A stretch of 25,306 bases of DNA from Chloroflexota bacterium. Lineage in GTDB: Bacteria; Chloroflexota; Dehalococcoidia; SZUA-161. Under the pieces are notes generated by a model. That model was not told where the DNA came from. It saw only the letters and a list, made by a program, of their open reading frames with translations, and did not search any database. Location: positions 1 to 25,306 of the forward strand of contig VGNW01000006.1 in the NCBI GenBank assembly GCA_016865955.1, read 5' to 3'. Positions 7,464 through 16,519 of this stretch are shown here, in pieces (position 1 is the first letter of the stretch; every line of letters begins with the position of its first letter). The translations under genes were made by a program, and so were the position numbers.

Positions 7464-9419
7464 ATGGCCGAGAAGAAGAGTATAGACCCTGTAGTAGTGG
7501 AAATGCTTAAAAAGGCTGAAGCCGAGGGAGTTTCCACGGCTTTCAAACGCGCTGATGAGACCAAGCCCTGCCCTATCGGTCATGAGGGGAATTGCTGTAA
7601 ACACTGCTTTATGGGCCCCTGTCGTCTGACTGGTAAGACCACCGTGGGTATTTGTGGTGCGACAAAGTCGACTGTCTCAGCACGAAACCTGGCTCGCGGT
7701 GTTGCCGGTGGTACTGCTGCTCACTCTGATCACGGACGCGGCATGGCTTTGACGCTACTGGCGGCTGCCACAGGCGAGGCGCCGGACTACCGTGTGAAAG
7801 ATGAGAGAAAGCTGAGAAGGGTGGCAGGCTATCTGGGCGTACCCGTAGATGGACGAGAGGTCAATGAGATAGCCAAAGATGTTGCCTTGAAGGCACTTGG
7901 CGAGTTCGGTAAGCAGGAAGGAGAGCTGATTTATGTCAGCAGGGCACCGGCAAAGCGTCAGGCTATATGGCGCAAGCTGGGAGTTGTGCCCAGAGGCATT
8001 GACAGAGAAGTCGTCGAGGTGCTGCACCGCACCAGCATTGGCGTGGACCAGGATGCGGAGCATATTTTAGACCATTCGGTACGGTGCGCTCTGGCTGATG
8101 GCTGGGGCGGCTCTATGCTCAGCACGGACATCAGCGATATACTGTTCGGCACGCCAGGCCCGATAGCGTCCGGCTCCAATTTCGGCGTGCTCCGTGAAGA
8201 TGAGGTAAACGTCATAATCCACGGCCATGAGCCAACTCTCTCCGAGTTGATTGTGGCGGCAGCAAACGATCCTGAGATTCTAGCGTATGCTAAATCGAAA
8301 GGCGCCAAGGGCGTGAACCTCGCCGGCATCTGCTGCACCGCTAATGAAGTCTTGATGAGACAGGGCGTACCCCTGCTGGGCAACTTCCTGGCTCAAGAGC
8401 TATCCGTCCTAACCGGCGCTGTAGATGCTATGGTAGTAGATATTCAGTGCGTCATGCAGGGTCTGGTTGAAGTTGCCAAGAATTACCACACCAAGATAAT
8501 TACTACTTCCCCCAAGGCGAAGATTGAAGGCGCTACCCACATCGAGTTCCATGAGCACAAAGCGATGGAGATAGCTAAGTCGATTCTGCGTATGGCTATC
8601 GACAATTATGCCAAGAGGGGCAAGGTGTTCATACCGGATTATCAGGACCATCTGGTGGCGGGCTTCTCTCACGAATACATTGCATATATGCTGGGTGGCA
8701 GCCTGCGCGAGTCCTTCCGCCCCCTGAACGATGCTATCATGACGGGACGCATTCGCGGCGCTGCCGGTGTGGTCGGCTGCAACAACCCCAGGGTGACCCA
8801 GGACGACCCGCACCTGTACGTTGTTCAAGAGTTAATTAAGAATGATATTCTGGTGGTTACCACCGGGTGCAACGCCATAGCCTGCGCCAAGGCTGGTCTG
8901 CTTACACCCGAGGTTATGGAGCAGTGCGGCCCCGGCTTGAAGGAAATCTGTCAGACTATCGGTATCCCGCCGGTGCTCCATATGGGCTCCTGCGTGGACA
9001 ATACCCGTATCCTGACCGTGCTGACCCAGTCTGCCTGCGAGGGTGGCCTGGGTGAAGACATCAGCGACCTGCCTGTGGCTGGGTTCGCTCCGGAGTGGAT
9101 GTCTGAAAAGGCGCTCAGTATCGGTACTTATGTCGTAGCTTCCGGCGTGACAACCTGGATGGGCGTTGGTTCTCCGGTGGCTGGCAGCCCTGAGGTAGTT
9201 AAATTAATTACCGAAGGATACCAGAAGAAGTTCGGCGCAGCCTGGTACTTCGAGCCTGACCACAAGAAGGCTGTACAGGAGGCAATAGCTCACATTGATT
9301 CTAAGAGAAAGGCGCTCAAGCTGGTGGAGTACGACCCGAAGCGGTTTGCCAAGAGCGCAACCTATCTGCCGGGCGATTACTTCCCAGCCGAGAAGCACGG
9401 TGCTTACTCGCTGAAATAG
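7464..9419 (+). CDS. cooS: Anaerobic Ni-Fe carbon monoxide dehydrogenase catalytic subunit
   Basis: Cytoplasmic homodimeric enzyme interconverting CO and CO2. The 651 residues match the CooS class. The N-terminus carries the D-cluster cysteines Cys36 and Cys44 and the B-cluster cysteines Cys45, Cys48, Cys53 and Cys64. The Ni-Fe-S C-cluster ligands are all present: His255 (HGHEP), Cys291 (ICCTANE), Cys329 (DIQCVMQ), Cys439 (GCNNP), Cys469 (TTGCNAIAC) and Cys510 (MGSCVDNTR). His90 in HSDHGRG matches the proton-transfer histidine. The start is the ATG at 7464, five bases after AAGGAG; a GTG at 7458 overlaps that site and is rejected. No cooC, cooF, acsB or hydrogenase gene lies nearby, so it is a stand-alone CODH preceded by rubredoxin and followed by a strong terminator. 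Confidence 0.97.
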   Translation: MAEKKSIDPVVVEMLKKAEAEGVSTAFKRADETKPCPIGHEGNCCKHCFMGPCRLTGKTTVGICGATKSTVSARNLARGVAGGTAAHSDHGRGMALTLLAAATGEAPDYRVKDERKLRRVAGYLGVPVDGREVNEIAKDVALKALGEFGKQEGELIYVSRAPAKRQAIWRKLGVVPRGIDREVVEVLHRTSIGVDQDAEHILDHSVRCALADGWGGSMLSTDISDILFGTPGPIASGSNFGVLREDEVNVIIHGHEPTLSELIVAAANDPEILAYAKSKGAKGVNLAGICCTANEVLMRQGVPLLGNFLAQELSVLTGAVDAMVVDIQCVMQGLVEVAKNYHTKIITTSPKAKIEGATHIEFHEHKAMEIAKSILRMAIDNYAKRGKVFIPDYQDHLVAGFSHEYIAYMLGGSLRESFRPLNDAIMTGRIRGAAGVVGCNNPRVTQDDPHLYVVQELIKNDILVVTTGCNAIACAKAGLLTPEVMEQCGPGLKEICQTIGIPPVLHMGSCVDNTRILTVLTQSACEGGLGEDISDLPVAGFAPEWMSEKALSIGTYVVASGVTTWMGVGSPVAGSPEVVKLITEGYQKKFGAAWYFEPDHKKAVQEAIAHIDSKRKALKLVEYDPKRFAKSATYLPGDYFPAEKHGAYSLK

Positions 9420-9443
9420 AGGGCTTTAAGGTCAAGTAAATGA

Positions 9444-9476
9444 AAAAGGGCGCAGCCCGCAGGGCTGCGCCCTTTT
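9444..9476. terminator. Bidirectional intrinsic terminator between cooS and the ABC permease
   Basis: Perfect GC-rich stem GGGCGCAGCCC (9448-9458) and GGGCTGCGCCC (9462-9472) with a GCA loop, flanked by AAAA on the left and TTTT on the right. It therefore works for cooS (+) and for the convergent permease gene (-), whose stop lies 15 bp away. Confidence 0.9.
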
Positions 9477-9490
9477 ATGTTGTTCTTAAG

Positions 9491-10273
9491 CTATTGGCTT
9501 TCACGCCAGGGCACAATTCGCCTGCTGACTATCCCCAGAAGCCAGTTCAGTATCAAGCCGAGGGCGGCGATAACCGCTATAGCAACGTAGATTCTTTCCA
9601 CCCGCAGAGTCTGCCAGGATAACCAGAGCATGGCACCGATGCCTTTCGTGGCTATGGTGAGCTCCGCCACCACTGTCAGAAGCAGAGATATACCTAACGC
9701 CAGTCGGAATCCGGCTAAAGCCACCGGCAGGCTTCCCGGCAATATCACCCTGGTGAAAGTCTTAAATCTGCTCGCTCCATAGTTCTGCGCCACATCGAAG
9801 TAAATCGGGGCTATACTGTTCACTCCGGCGATACAATTAATCAGCACGGGGAAAAAGGCTCCCAGGGCTATTAATAAGATAATAGGGCTCTCGCCGATGC
9901 CTACTACCAGCATAATTAACGGTAGCAGTGCGATTTTCGGCAGAGGGTACACCACTGAGACCACGGGGTCAAGTATTGCCCTCAGCGTTTTCGACCAACC
10001 CATGGCCAATCCGATTATCAAGCCCGGGATGGAGCCGGCGAGGAAACCTAAAATCATCCTGATTAAGGTTGTATAGACATGCTCTCCCAGGTTTCCGCTG
10101 CGGCCGAGGCGCACAGTGGCTGTGACTATGGTCGATGGCGATACAATGAAGGCTGAATTGACCCAATTAAGGTCTACAGCCGCTTCCCACATACCGAGCA
10201 GAAAAGCCGCCGCGAGGACGGATATCCAGGTCTCTCTTTTAACTTCTTTAAGCTTCTTAAGCATTCCGGTCAT
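9491..10273 (-). CDS. ABC transporter permease, SsuC/TauC-like
   Basis: Membrane subunit of an importer of the nitrate/sulfonate/taurine type. The protein is 260 residues with a cytoplasmic N-terminus (KKLKEVKRET) and about six hydrophobic segments. The cytoplasmic EAA loop that docks on the ATPase is at about 161-190 (QNYGASRFKTFTRVILPGSLP). It is the last gene of the long minus-strand cluster and overlaps the ATPase gene by four bases (ATGA). The substrate should be set by the two binding lipoproteins upstream. Confidence 0.92.
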   Translation of the reverse strand: MTGMLKKLKEVKRETWISVLAAAFLLGMWEAAVDLNWVNSAFIVSPSTIVTATVRLGRSGNLGEHVYTTLIRMILGFLAGSIPGLIIGLAMGWSKTLRAILDPVVSVVYPLPKIALLPLIMLVVGIGESPIILLIALGAFFPVLINCIAGVNSIAPIYFDVAQNYGASRFKTFTRVILPGSLPVALAGFRLALGISLLLTVVAELTIATKGIGAMLWLSWQTLRVERIYVAIAVIAALGLILNWLLGIVSRRIVPWRESQ

Positions 10274-11046
10274 GAAAGCGGAGCCGTAGTTTTATCGACC
10301 TCTTCTTTAATTTGCCGCCAGATTTCGTTTCTCATGCTGATGAACTCGCTGGCGTGTTCGCCGTTTACATTTCGGGGGCGGGACAGGTTAACATTAATCT
10401 CTTGCTTTATCTGCCCCGGCCTGGCGGTCATCAGAATAATGCGGTCGGCGAGCGTGATTGCCTCTTCTATATCGTGCGTTATATAAATCACCGACTTTCG
10501 ATATTCCCTCTGGATGTTGAGGAGTTCCTCTTGCAGAATTACCCGCATCTGGGCGTCCAGGGAGGCAAAAGGCTCATCCATGAGCAGGATTTCTGCGCCG
10601 CTGACAAAAGCGCGAGCCAGCCCCACCCGCTGCTTCATCCCTGATGAAAGCTGGTGCGGATAATTTTTTGTAAAACCGGCAAGGTGCATCTTCTCGATAA
10701 GAGGCATTGCCATGCCGTATCTATCTTTCCTGGATATCTTTTGAGTTTCCAGCCCGAAGCAGACATTATCGATGACATTTATCCAGGGGAAAACGCCGTG
10801 CTCCTGGAAAACGAGTGCCGTAGCGGGTTTATTGTTATCTTTGACGCCTTCGTAGATTACCTTGCCTTCTGTGGGTTGCAGTATGCCTGCAATTATGCGA
10901 AGCAGTGTAGTCTTGCCGCAGCCGCTGGGACCAAGAATGCAGAGAAATTCCTGCTCATTGGTCTTAAAGCTTATATTGCTCAGAGCGTGAATAATCCCGT
11001 TTTTAGTCTGAAACCGCTTGGAAATCTGCCGGCAATCTATTTTCAT
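10270..11046 (-). CDS. ABC transporter ATP-binding protein, SsuB/TauB-like
   Basis: Cytoplasmic ATPase that powers the importer. The 258 residues have Walker A GPSGCGKTT (39-47), Q-loop Gln81 in VFQEHGVFPW, signature LSSGMKQR (133-140), Walker B ILLMDEP (153-159), D-loop SLDA and H-loop His191. The VFPW segment after the Q-loop is typical of the nitrate/sulfonate/taurine family. It overlaps the permease by four bases and follows the radical SAM gene by 27 bp, so it belongs to the same transcription unit. Confidence 0.94.
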   Translation of the reverse strand: MKIDCRQISKRFQTKNGIIHALSNISFKTNEQEFLCILGPSGCGKTTLLRIIAGILQPTEGKVIYEGVKDNNKPATALVFQEHGVFPWINVIDNVCFGLETQKISRKDRYGMAMPLIEKMHLAGFTKNYPHQLSSGMKQRVGLARAFVSGAEILLMDEPFASLDAQMRVILQEELLNIQREYRKSVIYITHDIEEAITLADRIILMTARPGQIKQEINVNLSRPRNVNGEHASEFISMRNEIWRQIKEEVDKTTAPLS

Positions 11047-11073
11047 TCAATATCCCAAACTCATGGCTTCGCG

Positions 11074-12537
11074 TTACATTCCTGTGTAACCCAGAAGCTC
11101 GGCAACCTTCACTTCCGGGAAAAATCTATAGTGCAACCCGCTTGTTCTCTTTTTTGCTACAGGTCTGTACAGTTTTGTTATGAGAGATATGAAGGGGGAA
11201 ACTTCTGCGAATAGATATGGATTGTCTTTGGCCAGGAAATAACTGCATAGAGATACCATGCGTAGCAGTTTTTTTCTATCCGGTGAAAGCCAGGGATAAT
11301 CCAGTCTTCGATTAGCCCAGGTGAAGTTTGCCCACTCTTCCAGATTCTGGGGTGCCTTAAGACCGTTTCCAAGACAGAGGTCGAATAACTCCGTGCCCGG
11401 ATAAGGATTGATTATCTGTACTCCAACAGTTGCCTTGGGATTATCCTCTATGAGTCGTAACATCAGGTTTGTGGTCTTGGCTAAATCGGTCTCCGACTCG
11501 CCCGGGGTGCCGACTAAGAAAAGATAACGCGGCCTCATTTTGTACTTGGCGAGTCTGCGGTTCACAGGGACTATCTCGGAAACATCTATGTCCTTTCTTA
11601 AGACATCAGCGATACGCTGGGAACCTGATTCAATGCCGATTACCAGCGAAAGGCAGCCGCTTCTCTCGATAAGGCTCAGAAAGTCATCATCTATTTTCGA
11701 GAGTAAATCCAGCCGTATGTCCCCTTTGCCCCAGGCAATACCCAGGTTCTGTTTTATCATACCCTCAAAAATCTGATAAGCTCTATTCGGATCGGTAAAG
11801 AAATTGTCATCGCTGAATGCAACAGCCCTTATACCGTAGTCATTCACCAGGCGTTTTATCCTTGATACGGTTTCCTCTGCGCTAAGTCCTCGCCAGCGCC
11901 TCGCTCCAAAGGCGGTGTTGTAGCAAAAGGCGCAGTTATAGGGACAACCACGGCTGGTTTCAAAGGGGGCGGTATCTATCCCCAACATGCTCATCATATG
12001 TGATTTCAGGTCGATAAGATGATACGAAAGCGGAGCTTGTTTGTTCAGGTCAATTAGGGGACGGGGTTCGGTCTGTTTTATTTCACTGCCATCCTTGTAC
12101 CATATACCTTTTACTTTATCTTGGGCTTGCTTGTGCCCTAAAGCGCTGACCAGCTCGAAAAAGGTTTCCTCGCCTTCACCCTGGACCACTATGTCAACAT
12201 ATGGATTCTTGAGTGTCTGTTGAGGCAACAAACTGGCGTGAACACCTCCCCAGACTACCGGCACATCGCTGTTTCGTTTAACAATCTCTGAGGCTTTTAG
12301 TGCCCACCGTATCTGAGGCCCCGTCATTGCAGTGACACCGACGCAAATAGGCTTTGCCTTCAGCTCGGAAAGCAGGGCTTTCTCCCAATCAGCCTCTGTT
12401 CGTTGGTCGATAATCCTCACTTTATAACCGGCTACGTCCAACGGTGTGGCGACCGACATGAGTCCCAGAGGCATAGAGGCACGGCGGGAAGGAGTTCGAT
12501 TGAATCTGAGCCTCGGCTGAATCAAGACGACATCCAT
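11074..12537 (-). CDS. B12-binding domain radical SAM protein
   Basis: Class of radical SAM enzymes with an N-terminal cobalamin-binding Rossmann domain (about 1-135; PLGLMSVATPLDVAGY, VWGGVHASLLP, VVQGEGEETF). The radical SAM barrel follows, with the [4Fe-4S] motif Cys198-x3-Cys202-x2-Cys205 (RGCPYNCAFC). The B12 domain lacks a DxHxxG motif, as is common in this class. Such enzymes methylate unactivated carbons, rearrange rings or make lipids and natural products. It sits between the substrate-binding lipoprotein (26 bp upstream) and the ABC ATPase (27 bp downstream). A broken copy of its first 29 codons lies at 15334-15420. The substrate is unknown; the context suggests the ligand handled by the transporter or the adenylate-forming enzymes. 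Confidence 0.92.
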   Translation of the reverse strand: MDVVLIQPRLRFNRTPSRRASMPLGLMSVATPLDVAGYKVRIIDQRTEADWEKALLSELKAKPICVGVTAMTGPQIRWALKASEIVKRNSDVPVVWGGVHASLLPQQTLKNPYVDIVVQGEGEETFFELVSALGHKQAQDKVKGIWYKDGSEIKQTEPRPLIDLNKQAPLSYHLIDLKSHMMSMLGIDTAPFETSRGCPYNCAFCYNTAFGARRWRGLSAEETVSRIKRLVNDYGIRAVAFSDDNFFTDPNRAYQIFEGMIKQNLGIAWGKGDIRLDLLSKIDDDFLSLIERSGCLSLVIGIESGSQRIADVLRKDIDVSEIVPVNRRLAKYKMRPRYLFLVGTPGESETDLAKTTNLMLRLIEDNPKATVGVQIINPYPGTELFDLCLGNGLKAPQNLEEWANFTWANRRLDYPWLSPDRKKLLRMVSLCSYFLAKDNPYLFAEVSPFISLITKLYRPVAKKRTSGLHYRFFPEVKVAELLGYTGM

Positions 12538-12563
12538 ACGTTATCCCTCTGTATTTTCGGGAG

Positions 12564-13604
12564 TTATTCCAGTACCTTATTAGCATAATCTATAAATGTT
12601 GTGTCGATAAGCTGTTCCTCTGCTATTTTCTTGTCAATGTAACCGCTATCATAAGCCCAGTCTTGGAACGCGAGAACATTCTCTATATTCATTCTCCCAT
12701 CGAGAGCTTGGGGAGTCCAGGGGGAACTAAGTAGGGTATCTCTATCCATGCCGGTGTACTTTTCGGCTATCTCAAGGTTTCTCTCGGTTTTGCCCTCCAT
12801 GCGCTGCCTAACGCCTTTGAGATATGCAACCATGAACTTCTTTCCTATATCGGGATTATCCTCAAGCAGAGTTGGCCCGAACATAACATATGATACATGA
12901 AAACCGGGTATCGCATCATTAAATAAAGCCAAGACCTCGGCGCAACCCAAACTTTTCACCTGGACTATCTGCAATGCGCCGAGTGTTGCAACTTCTATCG
13001 AGCCGCTCCCAAGAGCTGTTACGATATCTGGGCGGCTCATCTTGGTGATAACAACGTCGTTTAGGGTTAAGCTTTCTGTCTTCAGTATTTGTTCTGTAGC
13101 GAAGTCGTCTATACAAGCCGTGCAGGGCATAAAAATCTGCTTGCCTTTTAACTCGGCCACTGTATCCAATACGCCGCTGTCGTAGAGGTCTTTTTTAGCT
13201 ACGAGAGCCTGGCTTCCCTCTTTGGCGTCAATATAGGCATGGCTTGCAACTATCTTAATGTTCATATCTTGAGCAATGGCGTTAAAAAGCCCGGCGCTTA
13301 TAGACCCGGCAGCTACATCGAGATCTCCCTGGATAAGCAGAGGCAAGGCTTGTGTAACTGAGGTGAATTTAACAAACTCAGCATTAAGTCCCTGTTCAGC
13401 AAAAAAACCTTCCTCTTGGGCGATATAAAAAGGTAGATATGTGATATAGGGCAGGTCTACTATCTTTAGAGATATTAATTCAGTACTCCCCTTTTCAGTA
13501 CACGCGGGAAGAGAAGTAGATAACAACAATACCAGCCATATCAAAACTACCAAAGACAATTTCACACGTTTTCTCCCTGTTGCAGGACTATTAATTATAT
13601 TCAT
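12564..13604 (-). CDS. ABC transporter substrate-binding lipoprotein, NMT1/SsuA-like (copy 1)
   Basis: Extracytoplasmic binding protein of the NMT1/THI5-like, SsuA/TauA superfamily. Signal sequence with lipobox LPAC places the lipid on Cys35. The mature part opens with LKIVDLPYITYLPFYIAQEEGFFAEQG, a family hallmark. A CTAC motif (Cys161, Cys164) is shared with copy 2. Relative to copy 2, one base is missing near codon 346: the DNA after VL is otherwise alignable but shifted, ending the protein at VLE instead of VLGITPANTKG. It lies 19 bp after adenylate-forming enzyme 1 and 26 bp before the radical SAM gene. The ligand is not predictable from sequence alone. Confidence 0.9.
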   Translation of the reverse strand: MNIINSPATGRKRVKLSLVVLIWLVLLLSTSLPACTEKGSTELISLKIVDLPYITYLPFYIAQEEGFFAEQGLNAEFVKFTSVTQALPLLIQGDLDVAAGSISAGLFNAIAQDMNIKIVASHAYIDAKEGSQALVAKKDLYDSGVLDTVAELKGKQIFMPCTACIDDFATEQILKTESLTLNDVVITKMSRPDIVTALGSGSIEVATLGALQIVQVKSLGCAEVLALFNDAIPGFHVSYVMFGPTLLEDNPDIGKKFMVAYLKGVRQRMEGKTERNLEIAEKYTGMDRDTLLSSPWTPQALDGRMNIENVLAFQDWAYDSGYIDKKIAEEQLIDTTFIDYANKVLE

Positions 13605-13623
13605 TCAGTATCTCCGAACTACG

Positions 13624-15228
13624 TTAAATTTGATTACCCTTTTTCTTCAAAAGGTGCATGGTTGCGATTTTGCCCGAGGTGGATAAAGGCTGTATTCGCT
13701 TAACTTTTAGTGTATTCACCTGAGACCAGAAACCTGCGGCAAGTTTACCTCCGTAGGCATTTCGTCGCAGTTCATTAAGCACCGTGTCTATGACAGCGTC
13801 GTTGTCAACCCCACCGACTGCAGGATTTATGATGAGGCTAATGCATGTTTGCCCCCTTTCATCCTCCTCTTCAATAAGCTGGTAGTCTGTAGATGCCCCG
13901 CCGTACTTGCCTGGCAGAACTTCCTCCAAAATGCGAACAAAGTCGGAACCAAGGATAGTCATACCGCTGCCTGTAAGTTTGGCATAACTCCTGATATCGT
14001 GCAGATGGGTAGTGAGACCCATTTGCTCAAACAGGCAACCGCACTTAGTATTCTGGGCAATGCCATAATCATCGCTTTCAACATTGAGTATTATTTTAGG
14101 GGATGATTTCAGAAGGCTGGTAAAGAGAAATGAGTTCACATTTATATCGTAGTGAAATACTTTCCGTTGGTGCTGGATTAATGCTATCGTGTCAGTGAAC
14201 AGATGTATGTCATCGGGAGCAGATGCTCCCAGGCAGCCGCAGCCAATCAGGCCGATTTCTGTAATCCAGTACCTCGGACAAACAGTCGCTCCGGTGGCTT
14301 CGATTTGCTTGCGCTTTGCTTCAGTTAGCGGCTCTCCTCCCCCGAAGAAGTGGCAGCCTGAGATGTCTAGGTCATTTCCCATAGCTGCCTGACAAACTTT
14401 GACTATAGAGCTGGTGAAGCAACTCAAACTGCAACTGCCATATTTCTTTTTAGTTTCTGCCATCCATCTCGCTACGGTAACTGCCTGGTCCAGGCTAACA
14501 TTTTCCGGGTATGGTAATTTTGCACCCCATAATCTGCCACCGTAAATGATGTACCTTAAGGCTATCCTGTCTCTGCAAGAAGCTTGCACGTCCTTTTCGT
14601 TTACTTGCGAGAACCATCTGAGAACCGGGTTCCCTGCTTGCCAATGATGCAACAGTCCACCTACACCGGCTGAGGATGGCAGCAGGGGAAACCATATGCC
14701 TAGAGGTGAACCGAGAGCATTGGATACTGCAAGTGATGGGGGATAATAGTAGCTGAGGTCAGTCCGATGTTTTAAATCGAGCATAGTCCGTGTTCCTGCA
14801 CTCCGCGACCCGCTGCTCCGGACGTAGTAATAGCCGGGAAGATACGGATTATCGAAATCGCGTTCGTGAACATGGAAAGTCGTTCCGCCTCTGACCAAGT
14901 CCCTTTTCCCTTTGAACTCCTCCCAGCTTATATAGACACCTTGTGAAAGCAGCTTATTCAGCGTGGCTTCTATTCCGTCCTTATTAATGGATTTATCGAG
15001 GTCCCCGAATTCACAGCCAGCCAGTTTAAGCAGCTTGAGGTAGGGGCTCTTGGGATTGGCGTAAATTCCTTTCTCAACCAGGCTCAGGAAATTCCTTTCG
15101 CGGTTCTGTAGTCGTTCGGGGATAACCCTTTTACTATCCTCAAGCGTGATTCTATGTTTCAGGGAAGTGCGCAAATCCCAGGCAAGACTGGAGTATTTCG
15201 ATACTTCGGAGATAACAGGCAATTTCAC
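13624..15228 (-). CDS. PaaK-like adenylate-forming enzyme, copy 1
   Basis: Probable member of the ANL superfamily nearest phenylacetate-CoA ligase (PaaK/CapK/F390 synthetase-like), which activate carboxylates as acyl-adenylates. The 534 residues show a Ser/Thr/Gly phosphate loop SSGSRSAGTRT (138-148), GGEPLTE (297-303), YWITEIG (320-326) and a C-terminal PLSTSGKI whose Lys520 matches the A10 catalytic lysine. The phosphate loop is atypical, lacking the usual final lysine. Residues 1-150 are nearly the same as in copy 2 (125 of 150 identical by hand), but 151-200 keep only 18 of 50, consistent with a changed substrate pocket. The start is GTG at 15228 with AGAGG upstream; copy 2 begins with ATG at the same residue. 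Substrate unknown. Confidence 0.75.
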   Translation of the reverse strand: MKLPVISEVSKYSSLAWDLRTSLKHRITLEDSKRVIPERLQNRERNFLSLVEKGIYANPKSPYLKLLKLAGCEFGDLDKSINKDGIEATLNKLLSQGVYISWEEFKGKRDLVRGGTTFHVHERDFDNPYLPGYYYVRSSGSRSAGTRTMLDLKHRTDLSYYYPPSLAVSNALGSPLGIWFPLLPSSAGVGGLLHHWQAGNPVLRWFSQVNEKDVQASCRDRIALRYIIYGGRLWGAKLPYPENVSLDQAVTVARWMAETKKKYGSCSLSCFTSSIVKVCQAAMGNDLDISGCHFFGGGEPLTEAKRKQIEATGATVCPRYWITEIGLIGCGCLGASAPDDIHLFTDTIALIQHQRKVFHYDINVNSFLFTSLLKSSPKIILNVESDDYGIAQNTKCGCLFEQMGLTTHLHDIRSYAKLTGSGMTILGSDFVRILEEVLPGKYGGASTDYQLIEEEDERGQTCISLIINPAVGGVDNDAVIDTVLNELRRNAYGGKLAAGFWSQVNTLKVKRIQPLSTSGKIATMHLLKKKGNQI

Positions 15229-15279
15229 AACCAGCCTCTATACAACTAATATTAATCTGAGATATAACTTCGCAATCAT

Positions 15280-15420
15280 TCAATCAGCATAGCTTGAGCC
15301 TGAGAAACAATCACTGATGTTGTTAACAGTCAAAACACCCATAAGTCCCAGAGCCATAGAGGCGCGGCGTGAAGGGGTTCGATTGAATCTGAGCAACGGC
15401 TGAATCGAGACGACTTCCAT
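15280..15420 (-). pseudogene. Truncated 5' remnant of the B12-binding radical SAM gene
   Basis: A 46-codon frame begins three bases after the stop of binding protein 2. Its first 29 codons match the start of the radical SAM gene at 12537 (24 of 29 residues identical, for example LRFNRTPSRRASM). Similarity stops abruptly near 15334-15340 and unrelated sequence runs to a TGA. The spacer before its ATG also matches the one before the intact gene. This is the scar of a tandem duplication of the enzyme/binding-protein unit, cut inside the radical SAM gene. No function is expected. Confidence 0.85.
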
Positions 15421-15423
15421 ATG

Positions 15424-16479
15424 TTATCCCTTAGTATTTGCCGGAGTTATTCCGAGCACTTTCTGGGCATAATCGATGAAGCGGGTGTCTATAAGCTGTT
15501 CTTCGGCTACTTTCTGGTCGATGTAATCTTCTTCATAAGCCCAATCCTGGAATGCGAGGATGCTTTCTATGTTTATTCTCCCGTCAGCATATGTGGGAGT
15601 CCAGGGATCCTTAAGCAGAGTTTCCCTGTCAGTGCCGGTAAATTCTTCGGCAAGCTGGAGATTCCTCTCCGTTTTGCCTTCGCTCCATTGCTTAATCCCT
15701 TTGAGGTAGGCTACCATGAATCTCTTCCCGGCATCGGGGTTGCTTTCGTTCAAAGTCGGCCCGAACATCATGAATACGTATTGGAAATCGGGTATAACAT
15801 TACTTATAGGCTCCAGAGTGACGGCATAACCCATAGATTGCACCTGTGTTATTGCCGGTGTGGACAAATAGGCAGCATCTATCGCCCGGTTATCGAATGC
15901 GGTGATTGTCTCCTGTGAGTTTAACTTGAGGATCGTAACTTCATCAAGTGTCAGGCCAGCACTATCTAGAACTTGCGCCAGCGCGAAATCGTTTATACAT
16001 GCGGTGCAAGACGTGGCAACCCCCCTGCCGTCAAGCTCCGCAATTGTATCCAACTCACCGCTATCGTAGAGATCTTTTCTCACTACAATGGCCGGGTGTT
16101 TACTATCACGACCTACATAGCTGGAGCCTGCCACAATTCTTAAGTTTACATTCTGAGCGACAGCATTGATTAAGCCGGCGTTGATAGAGCCTAATACAAC
16201 GTCCAACTCGCCCTGAGCTAAGGGGAGCAAGGCTTGAGTAGCTGATGGGAACTTCACGAATTCAGCCTCGATTCCCTGCTCGGCAAAAAAACCTTCCTGC
16301 TGCGAAATATAAAATGGAGTATATCCTACATAGGGAAGGATAGCTATTTTCAGGTGAATTTGTTCTTTCGGCTCATTCGAGCAGCCGGGAAGGGTAGCTG
16401 TAACTAAAACTAATATCAGGAAAGCGACAATTAACAGCTTGCCTCTCATCCCTGTCGACTTGGATGAAACCTTTACCAT
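15424..16479 (-). CDS. ABC transporter substrate-binding lipoprotein, NMT1/SsuA-like (copy 2)
   Basis: Paralogue of copy 1. Signal peptide with lipobox LPGC (Cys33), family opening LKIAILPYVGYTPFYISQQEGFFAEQG, and the shared CTAC motif at Cys158 and Cys161. It ends VLGITPANTKG, probably the ancestral C-terminus. It follows adenylate-forming enzyme 2 by 40 bp and precedes the radical SAM remnant by three bases. Only one permease and one ATPase exist in the cluster, so both binding proteins probably dock on the same transporter and widen its ligand range. Confidence 0.9.
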   Translation of the reverse strand: MVKVSSKSTGMRGKLLIVAFLILVLVTATLPGCSNEPKEQIHLKIAILPYVGYTPFYISQQEGFFAEQGIEAEFVKFPSATQALLPLAQGELDVVLGSINAGLINAVAQNVNLRIVAGSSYVGRDSKHPAIVVRKDLYDSGELDTIAELDGRGVATSCTACINDFALAQVLDSAGLTLDEVTILKLNSQETITAFDNRAIDAAYLSTPAITQVQSMGYAVTLEPISNVIPDFQYVFMMFGPTLNESNPDAGKRFMVAYLKGIKQWSEGKTERNLQLAEEFTGTDRETLLKDPWTPTYADGRINIESILAFQDWAYEEDYIDQKVAEEQLIDTRFIDYAQKVLGITPANTKG

Positions 16480-16519
16480 TCGAATCCTCCCCTTTTCCCT
16501 GAATTATATTCGAAAACAG

